Positions 1-5,007 of a stretch of DNA of 5,007 bases are shown one piece after another (within the stretch, counting starts at the first letter, position 1; each line of letters opens with the position of its first letter). The DNA is from Rhodospirillales bacterium (GTDB taxonomy: Bacteria; Pseudomonadota; Alphaproteobacteria; Rhodospirillales_A; Casp-alpha2), in assembly GCA_016763915.1 (NCBI GenBank), contig JAESSX010000185.1:1-5007 (forward strand). Direction: 5' to 3'. The notes beneath the pieces were generated by a model. It had not been told where the DNA came from and made no database searches. It saw only the letters and a list, made by a program, of their open reading frames with translations. The translations under genes and the position numbers were made by a program.

Positions 1-246
1 AACGGCCTGGAAGCCAAAAGCGGCAACGTCTATGCGGAAAGCCCCCTGTCCGGCACGCGCCGCTCGTTGTTCGTCGACACCAGCGGCATCGCGTCCCTGT
101 CGCCCAATACGCTCGAGCTTTCCAACGTCGACCTGACGATACAGTTTACCCAGATGATCCAGGTGCAGCAGGCCTACAACTCGTCGGCCACGGTGTTCAA
201 GACCGTCGACGAGTTACTGGTGACCGCCCGCGACCTGAAACGCTAA
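1..246 (+). CDS. flgE: Flagellar hook protein FlgE, C-terminal end (5' truncated by window)
   Basis: The first 81 codons in frame 1 run to a TAA at 244-246 and give the C-terminus of a hook/rod-family protein. FlgE polymerises outside the cell into the curved hook that links the rod to the filament. The segment LELSNVDLTIQFTQMI followed by QQAYNSSATVFKTVDELL and a terminal LKR is the conserved C-terminal helix of the FlgE/FlgF/FlgG family (typical form: LE.SNVDLT.EF..MI..QRAY..N..V..T.DE.L). FlgE is preferred over FlgF or FlgG because of the LKR ending and the junction-protein genes downstream, but the diagnostic hook domains lie outside the window. The segment has no cysteine, as is usual for axial flagellar proteins. 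The next gene is 241 bp away with its own promoter, so flgE probably belongs to a separate or only partly coupled transcript. Confidence 0.88.
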   Translation, partial: NGLEAKSGNVYAESPLSGTRRSLFVDTSGIASLSPNTLELSNVDLTIQFTQMIQVQQAYNSSATVFKTVDELLVTARDLKR

Positions 247-301
247 CATCCGGACCCGCCGCCTTTCCTGCGCATGCCCGGAGGCCCGCGTCAGCCACGC
301 C

Positions 302-341
302 CCCGGCAATTTTTTCCCAGTTCCGCCGAAGTCTTTCCCAG
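302..341 (+). promoter_or_regulatory. Candidate upstream activator site: two 19-bp direct repeats offset by 21 bp
   Basis: Copy 1 (302-320) and copy 2 (323-341) match at 13 of 19 positions by hand alignment, and both end in the identical octamer TTTCCCAG (313-320 and 334-341). The 21-bp offset is two helical turns, so the copies would lie on the same face of the DNA. They sit about 97-136 bp upstream of the start predicted from the sigma-54 promoter, the usual place for binding sites of an enhancer-binding protein. Sigma-54 polymerase always needs such an activator; in alphaproteobacterial flagellar systems this is FlbD acting at ftr elements. Copy 1 begins CCCGGCAA, which resembles my memory of the CGGC-containing ftr core. 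Assignment to FlbD is inference. Confidence 0.4.
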
Positions 342-411
342 CAGCCTGTAATTACCTCCTGATCTATTTCTTAAACTGTTGTTTTTCAAAGGGTTATGCC
401 ATTCCCGCCCT

Positions 412-427
412 TGGCACGGAATTCGCA
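412..427 (+). promoter_or_regulatory. Sigma-54 (RpoN) -24/-12 promoter of the flgI operon
   Basis: The sequence TGGCACGGAATTCGCA matches the consensus TGGCACGNNNNTTGCW at every specified position except one (TC for TT in the -12 element). The invariant GG (413-414) and GC (425-426) have the correct spacing. If the last C of the -12 element (426) is -12, transcription would start near base 438 and leave a leader of about 50 nt before the flgI ATG. It lies in a non-coding gap directly ahead of a hook and basal-body gene, a class known to use sigma-54 in Caulobacter and relatives. Confidence 0.85.
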
Positions 428-487
428 ACAAATAACGCTGAAACCCGGGCCCGCCCAAAACCAATCGATTGTAACGGAACGAAAAAA

Positions 488-1657
488 ATGAACATGACGG
501 GAATTACGATCATCCGCACCGGTTGCCGCAGTCCCTGGCGGGAAGCGTTGCGCAAGGCCGCCGTCGCCGGCTTGATGATGATACTTTTCGGGCTTTTCAC
601 GGCGGCCAACGCCTCCTCGCGCATCAAGGACGTGGTCTATTTCGAAGGCGTGCGCGACAACATGCTGGTCGGATACGGATTGGTCGTCGGCCTGAACGGG
701 ACGGGCGATACCCTGAAAACCGGTCATTTCACCAAGCAGAGCCTACAGGCGATGTTGAACCGCCTAGGCGTCAAGCCGACCGATTCCGGCCTCGATTCCA
801 AGAACGTCGCCGCCGTCATGGTGACGGCGTCGCTGCCGTCGTTCGGCCGCCAGGGCGCCCGCATCGACGTCACCGTCAGTTCGCTGGGGGATTCCGACAG
901 CCTGCTCGGCGGCACCCTGCTGGTGACCCCGCTTCTGGGCGCCGACGGCGAAGTCTATGCCGTAGCCCAGGGGCAGCTTGCGGTCGGCGGGTTTAAAGCC
1001 GAGGGCGACGCGGAAACGGTGACCAAAGGCGTCCCCACCAGCGGCCGCATCGCAAGCGGCGCCATCATCGAACGCGAACTCGGCTTCGAATTCGGCAAAC
1101 GGGACAATATCAAATTAACGCTGCGCAATCCCGATTTCACCACCGCCCGGCGCATTTCCCAGGCCATCAACGCGTTCCTGGGCACCCTGGCGGCGGCGGC
1201 CAGCGACCCGACCACGGTGCAGTTGAAAGTTCCCGCCAGCTACAAAGGAAACGTCGTCAACCTTCTGACCGATATCGAACAACTGCGGGTCGAACCCGAC
1301 CAGCGGGCCCGGGTCGTCATCGACGAACAATCGGGCACCATCGTGATGGGGGAAAACGTGCGCATCAGCACCGTCGCCATCGCCCAGGGCAGCCTGACCA
1401 TCCGCATCACCGAAGCCCAGCAGGTATCCCAGCCGGGTCCCTTCGCCGAAGCCGGGACCACGACGACGGTCGCGCGCACCGACATCCAGATTGACGAGGG
1501 AGAAGACAAAAAACTGACGGTTTTCCAGAGTGGCGTCACCCTGCAGGAAATGGTCAACGGCCTGAACGCCCTGGGCATCGGCCCCAGAGACATGATCACC
1601 ATTCTGCAGGCGATCAAGGCCGCCGGTGCCATGCAGGCGGAACTCGAGGTGATGTGA
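488..1657 (+). CDS. flgI: Flagellar P-ring protein FlgI
   Basis: FlgI is exported by Sec to the periplasm, where it assembles into the P ring around the distal rod in the peptidoglycan layer. The 389-residue product has a basic N-terminal stretch, a hydrophobic core at about residues 24-37 and a likely signal-peptidase site after ANA (residue 42), leaving a mature protein of 347 residues. The mature start SSRIKDVVYFEGVRDN is followed by the family signature GYGLVVGLNGTGD (62-74); the end, ILQAIKAAGAMQAELEVM, is also typical. Total length is slightly above the roughly 365 of the E. coli protein because of a long region before the hydrophobic core. The ATG at 488 has GGAA at 476-479, eight bases upstream. 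A TTG at 548 would give a more ordinary 22-residue signal peptide and is the main alternative start. The mature part has no cysteine, so it cannot form the intramolecular disulfide known from E. coli FlgI. The sigma-54 promoter lies just upstream. Confidence 0.97.
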   Translation: MNMTGITIIRTGCRSPWREALRKAAVAGLMMILFGLFTAANASSRIKDVVYFEGVRDNMLVGYGLVVGLNGTGDTLKTGHFTKQSLQAMLNRLGVKPTDSGLDSKNVAAVMVTASLPSFGRQGARIDVTVSSLGDSDSLLGGTLLVTPLLGADGEVYAVAQGQLAVGGFKAEGDAETVTKGVPTSGRIASGAIIERELGFEFGKRDNIKLTLRNPDFTTARRISQAINAFLGTLAAAASDPTTVQLKVPASYKGNVVNLLTDIEQLRVEPDQRARVVIDEQSGTIVMGENVRISTVAIAQGSLTIRITEAQQVSQPGPFAEAGTTTTVARTDIQIDEGEDKKLTVFQSGVTLQEMVNGLNALGIGPRDMITILQAIKAAGAMQAELEVM

Positions 1658-1986
1658 TGAGCGAAATGTCCTCAAACGGCCTGTTCGCCATGCAAGCCGG
1701 GAACGCGCTTTCCCAGGGCCGTTCCCTGCCGAACATTCGCGGCACCGAAAACCTGCATCAGGCCCGCAAGGTCGCGGAGGAATTCGAAGCGGTGTTCCTG
1801 GGCCAGATGTTGCAACCCATGTTCCAGAACATCGATGCGGCGGAGCCCTTCGGCGGCAGCGCTTCGGAAAAAATGTGGAAGACCATGCAAGTGGAAGAAT
1901 ACGGAAAAGCCATCGCGAAAGCCGGGGGGATCGGCCTGGCTGACGCCGTGTTCCGGGAAATCATAAAAACACAGGAGTTACAATAA
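1657..1986 (+). CDS. flgJ: Single-domain FlgJ-type rod-binding protein
   Basis: The 109-residue product corresponds to the N-terminal rod-binding domain of FlgJ, which in enteric bacteria acts as a scaffold or cap for rod assembly in the periplasm. The family features visible are VAEEFEAVFLGQML (39-52), FGG (65-67) and EEYGKAIAKAGGIGLADAVFRE (80-101). There is no C-terminal muramidase domain; that is the usual alphaproteobacterial form, annotated in some genomes as CheL or flagellar rod assembly protein. The peptidoglycan-cutting activity must therefore come from another gene. I chose the ATG at 1657, which overlaps the flgI stop by one base (TGATG), because GAGGTG at 1646-1651 stands five bases upstream. 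A GTG at 1654 would add one residue but would leave only two bases to that site. The overlap suggests translational coupling to flgI. Confidence 0.88.
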   Translation: MSEMSSNGLFAMQAGNALSQGRSLPNIRGTENLHQARKVAEEFEAVFLGQMLQPMFQNIDAAEPFGGSASEKMWKTMQVEEYGKAIAKAGGIGLADAVFREIIKTQELQ

Positions 1987-1988
1987 TC

Positions 1989-2429
1989 ATGGACCCGACT
2001 AACCGCGTAAACGACCTGATCGTCATTACCAACCGGCTGGCCGCCCTGCTGGGGCGCGAGAACGAGGCGCTCAACAACCGGAAATATTCCGAGATCAACG
2101 AGATCCTGGACGAAAAAGTCACCCTGGGGCGCGTCTATGAAAGCCGCATCATGGGCCTGACGGACGACCCGGCGGCACTGGAGCAGGTCGACGTTGAACT
2201 GCGCGACCAGCTGCGCAGCCTGGGCGAAAAGGTCAATGGGCTGATCGAGGAAAACGCCCAGCTGCTGAAAATCGGCATCGAGGCCAACAGGCGGGTCGTC
2301 AACATGATCGCCGAAGCCGTCAAGGCGAGCGTTCCCAGCGCCGGCACCTATTCCGCCAACGGCGGCCCCAGCGTTGAACAACACGCGGCATCGAAGAATG
2401 TCGCCATTTCCATCGACCACACGCTGTAA
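1989..2429 (+). CDS. flgN: FlgN-like flagellar export chaperone
   Basis: The 146-residue product is mostly helical and charged, with no signal peptide, membrane segment or cysteine, as expected for a cytoplasmic chaperone. It fits the FlgN family pattern: an N-terminal helix rich in Leu and Glu (about 9-30), a KYSEINEILDEKVTL segment (32-46) where the family has a conserved Lys near 'L..l...K..L', a long helix (about 65-112) containing LRDQLRSLGEKVNGLIEENAQLL, and a flexible tail starting at the PSAGTYSANG motif (116-125). FlgN binds the C-termini of FlgK and FlgL and delivers them to the type III export gate; both genes lie directly downstream. The Caulobacter gene in a similar place is called flbY. 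The start is ATG 1989, two bases after the preceding stop, with AGGAG at 1973-1977, eleven bases upstream. Sequence conservation in this family is weak, so context adds much of the confidence. Confidence 0.8.
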   Translation: MDPTNRVNDLIVITNRLAALLGRENEALNNRKYSEINEILDEKVTLGRVYESRIMGLTDDPAALEQVDVELRDQLRSLGEKVNGLIEENAQLLKIGIEANRRVVNMIAEAVKASVPSAGTYSANGGPSVEQHAASKNVAISIDHTL

Positions 2430-2450
2430 GGCTGAACCGGAGTATTCGAG

Positions 2451-3245
2451 ATGGCGAGCATCACCCAAGCGCTACGCACCGCGCAAAGCGGCCTGCTGGT
2501 CAACCAGCAGACCCTGAACGTTGTCGCCAACAATATCGCCAACGTCAATACGATTGGGTATTCACGCAAGGTCGTCGCCGCCGAGTCCCAGGTGATCGTC
2601 GGCGTCGGCGCGGGCGTTACCATTTCGGAAATTTCGCGGCGGGTCGATGAAGGCCTGTTGAAAAGCCTTCGCCTTGAATTGGGCAAACTGAACACCCTGA
2701 CCATCAAGAACGAATTTTACGCCCGGACCCAGGACCTGTTCGGGTCGCCCGAAGACAATACGTCGCTGTCGCACATCATGGATAGTTTTGTCCAGTCGCT
2801 GGAAAGTCTGGCGCTGTCGCCGGACAAATCGGTCCAGCAGTCGGATGTCCTGCGCCGGGCTCAGGACGCCGTCCAGTTGCTCCAGGACATGAGCAACACG
2901 ATCCAGGAACTGCGCCTTCAGGCCGACGTGTCGATTAGGGACAAAGTCGTCGATATGAACGCGATCGTCGCCCGCATCGACCAGTTGAACGACGACATCG
3001 TTAAAAATTCTTCGTCCGGGCTCGACGTGTCCGACCTCAAGGACCAGCGCGACCTGCAACTCGACACGCTGTCCGAGTATATCGGTATCCGTTTCTTTTC
3101 CGCGGTGACGGCGATGTCGTCGTGTTCTCCGCGGGCGGGCGGACCCTGGTCGACACCATTCCACCCAAAATCACCCACGTCGCCGCGGCGACCATTTCGG
3201 CGACATCGACCCATGGCCAGGGCAACATTTCCGGTATTTACGTAG
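2451..3245 (+). pseudogene. flgK: flgK, 5' fragment: hook-filament junction protein 1 broken by a frameshift
   Basis: FlgK (HAP1) forms the first junction layer between hook and filament. The start is ATG 2451, with CGGAG at 2438-2442. Residues 1-39 carry the classical axial-protein N-terminus, including ANNIANVNTIGYSR (26-39). Helical FlgK sequence follows, with SDLKDQRDLQLDTLSEYIGIRFF ending near residue 216, matching the FlgK block '..DLRDQRD..LD.LS.Y..I'. After about base 3100 this frame stops looking like FlgK: it becomes rich in Pro, Arg and Ser, contains the only cysteine of the product, and ends at a TGA at 3243-3245 after 264 residues. The proper continuation lies in the -1 frame from about 3098, so roughly the last 48 residues of this ORF are an out-of-frame artefact. 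Alone it lacks the C-terminal helix needed for chaperone binding and junction assembly and would not work. Confidence 0.9.
3092..3104 (+). other. Frameshift site in flgK (apparent one-base deletion)
   Basis: Upstream, FlgK homology reads in the frame CGT TTC TTT TCC (from 3090). Downstream it reads in the frame CGC GGT GAC GGC GAT (from 3101). Adding one base in the T run (3096-3099) or the CC that follows (3100-3101), for example making CCC, restores R-F-F-S-R-G-D-G-D-V without any stop. The change therefore lies in a short homopolymer-rich stretch. The heptamer T TTC TTT is not a canonical X XXY YYZ slippery site, so programmed frameshifting is unlikely. Confidence 0.85.
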
Positions 3246-4612
3246 GCAATGTCGAGGAACGCAACGACATCACGGACGAACTGACCGCCGGCCAATTGAA
3301 GGGGCTGGTGGACCTGCGCGACAAAGTTCTCCCCAACATGCAAAGCCAACTCGACGAATTGGCGGCGGAAATGCGCGATGTCTTCAATCAGATCCACAAC
3401 CGCGGCGTTCCGTTCCCCGGGGCACAGAAATACACCGGGTCAAGAACTTTCGTCCGCCCGACCCAGCAGACCCTGGCCTTCTCCGGCACCTCGGACACCA
3501 CGGTTTCCCTGTTCGACGCCAACGGCGATCAGACCGCGCAAACGACCATGCGCACCCTGATCGGAGGCGCCAGTTCCACCATCTCCAACGCGGCGGCCGT
3601 CCTGCAAACCTGGTTGCGCGCCAACGGCGCCGCCACGGCCACCGTTTCCGTCAACGGTACGGCAAATTTCGAAATCGACCTCAACACGACACTCGTCAAT
3701 CTGGCCTTCCGCGACGAGGCGGCGGCGGCCAATGGCAGCGCCTCTCAGGACGCCACCATCAATTTTGACTCCAACGGCGACACCGTGACCGACGAAACCT
3801 TTTCCGGGTTTTCCAATTTCTTAGGCCTCAACGATTTCTTCGTCGATAACCTGGCTGATAACATTTACGAATCGAACGTCCTGGTCTCCTCCTTCACCAC
3901 CAGCGCCTCAACCCTGACCTTCCGCGACTCCTCGGGCACGCTGGCCGGCAGCCCGTTGACGGTGGCCGGGGGCCTCACCCTGAAGGAGTTGGCGACCCTG
4001 ATTACCAACAACGTCACCAACATCACCGCCAGTATCGTTCCCGACGGGTCCGGCGTGCGGTTCCGGGTTGCCCACGATCAGGGATCATCCATGACCGTCA
4101 CCCAGGCCTCGGGCAATGTCTTCCTGACCGATATCGGCTTGCATCGGGCCAATACCCGCGTTGCCTCGACCCTTAGTGTCCGCACCGACATCTCCGACCA
4201 GCCGAGCAAGATTTCGACTGGCGCGGTTCAATGGGACGCCAACATAAACAGCACCGGCGAGTATTTCATGAGCCGCGGCGAAAATTCGGTGATCGAAGCG
4301 CTTGCCGCCGCCTTCACGGTGACGAACTCGTTTGGTACCGCCGGCGGGCTGCCCACCGTCAAGCAAACCTTCTCCCAATTCGCCTCCAGCATCGTCGCCG
4401 AAAACTCCCGGCTGGCCGACACCAATAAAGTCAACGGCGAGCGCCAGAAGTCGCTGAGCGATGCCCTGAAATTGAAATCGGATTCGGTCCGCGGCGTGAA
4501 CCTGGATGAGGAAATGTCCAATCTCATCATTTTCGAGCAGGCCTTCAATGCCTCGGCCCGCGTCATCGCCGTCATTCAGCGAATGCTCGAAGCCCTGGAG
4601 AATGTGATTTAA
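3122..4612 (+). pseudogene. flgK: flgK, 3' fragment: remainder of hook-filament junction protein 1
   Basis: This frame is open from just after a TAA at 3002-3004. The listed start, GTG 3122, is only the first possible start codon near the junction and has no convincing ribosome site; the true protein enters from the upstream fragment. Reading back from it gives RGDGDVVVFSAGGRTLVDT, the FlgK block expected right after IRFF. Next come the helical segment LKGLVDLRDKVLPNMQSQLDELAAEMRD and NQIHNRGVPFPG. A long variable region of surface-domain type covers roughly 3430-4240 and includes a possible flagellin hook IN-like unit (about 3910-4098, ending near VPDGSGVRFRV). The end, GVNLDEEMSNLIIFEQAFNASARVIAVIQRMLEAL, is the typical FlgK C-terminal helix. 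Rejoined to the 5' part with one added base, the gene encodes about 720 residues, plausible for an alphaproteobacterial FlgK. The stop at 4610-4612 is one base before the flgL start. Confidence 0.9.
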
Positions 4613-4613
4613 A

Positions 4614-5007
4614 ATGACCAGAATTTCCAGCCTTGCCAGCAACACCTCCCTGCTTCTGCAGATATTCAAGTCGCGCAGCATTCTGTTCGAACTGGAAACC
4701 CAGATTGGCTCCGGAAAAGTGTCTACGGTCTACAGCGGCATCGCCCATGCGTCCGAACGCCTGATCAACCAGGAAAACACCCGCAGCAAGTTGAAACAGT
4801 ACATTGAGAACAACGACCAAATGGACCTGCGGCTCAATATCGGGGTCACGGCGGTCCAGGGCGTTCGGGAGGTCGTTCGCGAATTCAGGAAAGCGGTGCT
4901 GGAATATAATACTTCGGACACCAAGGACGAATCGCAGGTCAAGGACATCCAGGACTACGCCTTCCGTTCCCTGCAGTCCCTCCAGGGCCTGCTCAACACC
5001 GGGGTCG
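4614..5007 (+). CDS. flgL: Hook-filament junction protein 2, FlgL (3' truncated by window)
   Basis: The frame starting at ATG 4614, one base after the flgK stop, is open to the window edge and gives 131 codons. FlgL (HAP3) sits between FlgK and the filament and belongs to the flagellin family. The N-terminus MTRISSLASNTSLLLQIFKSR, followed by LETQIGSGKVSTVYSGI (27-43), matches the flagellin/FlgL N-terminal helix and the 'LSTGK....YSGI' turn seen in alphaproteobacterial FlgL. A long helical region rich in Gln and Glu follows, and LQSLQGLLNTGV (120-131) fits the FlgL block 'L..LLN..VDGRYLF'. There is no cysteine. Position after flgK supports FlgL over flagellin. A GGAG at 4597-4600 lies 13 bases upstream, rather far for a ribosome site, so translation may depend on coupling to the end of flgK. 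The C-terminal half is outside the window. Confidence 0.9.
   Translation, partial: MTRISSLASNTSLLLQIFKSRSILFELETQIGSGKVSTVYSGIAHASERLINQENTRSKLKQYIENNDQMDLRLNIGVTAVQGVREVVREFRKAVLEYNTSDTKDESQVKDIQDYAFRSLQSLQGLLNTGV

Larger units (their letters stand above)
247..487. other. Intergenic regulatory region between flgE and flgI
   Basis: This 241-bp gap holds no gene I can support. From left to right it contains a GC-rich stretch (247-301) without a convincing terminator, the direct-repeat pair (302-341), an AT-richer spacer (about 343-400) that could bend, the sigma-54 promoter (412-427), and a leader from about 438. The leader contains the perfect 10-bp palindrome CAATCGATTG (462-471) just before the flgI ribosome site. 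Confidence 0.7.

Noticed and set aside
271..316. Possible intrinsic terminator after flgE (GC-rich stretch followed by a T6 run at 310-315)
   Set aside because: No stable stem pairs with the GCCCCCGG directly before the T run; only a 3-bp stem (GCC/GGC near 276-284) is visible and it is too far away. The T run is better explained as part of the direct repeat.
386..727. Minus-strand ORF (113 aa) overlapping the flgI promoter and 5' end
   Set aside because: It covers the sigma-54 promoter and the FlgI signal peptide on the opposite strand, and its product resembles no family I know; it is a shadow ORF.
1758..2468. Long minus-strand ORF (236 aa) opposite the rod-binding and FlgN genes
   Set aside because: It lies antisense to two convincing flagellar genes, has no recognisable domain, and is explained by the high-GC codon pattern of the + strand.
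3090..3104. Programmed -1 ribosomal frameshift in flgK
   Set aside because: T TTC TTT does not fit X XXY YYZ (the A-site tRNA would mispair after slipping), I see no clear downstream stimulatory hairpin, and FlgK is not known to need recoding. A missing base is simpler.
3910..4098. Variable middle region of FlgK as an inserted foreign domain
   Set aside because: Base composition looks like the surrounding gene, and FlgK outer domains normally vary in length and sequence, so an insertion event is not needed.

Overview
This window is a stretch of a flagellar hook and basal-body operon, all genes on the + strand, probably from an alphaproteobacterium, perhaps a Rhodospirillales-like one. The P-ring protein gene shows that the cell is Gram-negative. 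The alphaproteobacterial call rests on moderately high GC, a rod-binding protein with no muramidase domain, a sigma-54-type flagellar promoter, and FlgK/FlgL sequences resembling that group. It is a judgement from protein character, not from a search.

Layout: bases 1-246 hold the 3' end of a hook protein gene (flgE). Bases 247-487 are a 241-bp non-coding gap. It contains a near-perfect sigma-54 (-24/-12) promoter at 412-427 and, about 110-125 bp upstream of the predicted transcription start, two imperfect direct repeats offset by exactly 21 bp that look like activator-binding sites. Five genes follow, almost without gaps: flgI (P-ring), a single-domain flgJ-type rod-binding protein, a flgN-like export chaperone, flgK (first hook-filament junction protein) and the 5' part of flgL (second junction protein), which runs off the window.

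How the genes work together: FlgI forms the periplasmic bushing around the rod. The small rod-binding protein probably helps rod assembly through the peptidoglycan layer. FlgN should hold FlgK and FlgL for type III export, and its gene lies directly before its two expected clients. FlgK and FlgL then cap the FlgE hook and join it to the filament. The promoter in front of flgI is placed to drive flgI-flgJ-flgN-flgK-flgL as one unit.

The clearest anomaly is in flgK. Its frame breaks near 3092-3104, where one base appears to be missing, so the gene is split into two overlapping ORFs that together would make a complete FlgK of about 720 residues. This is either a sequencing or assembly error or a real inactivating mutation. 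No novel system is visible; apart from the flgK break, the most interesting element is the flgI promoter region.
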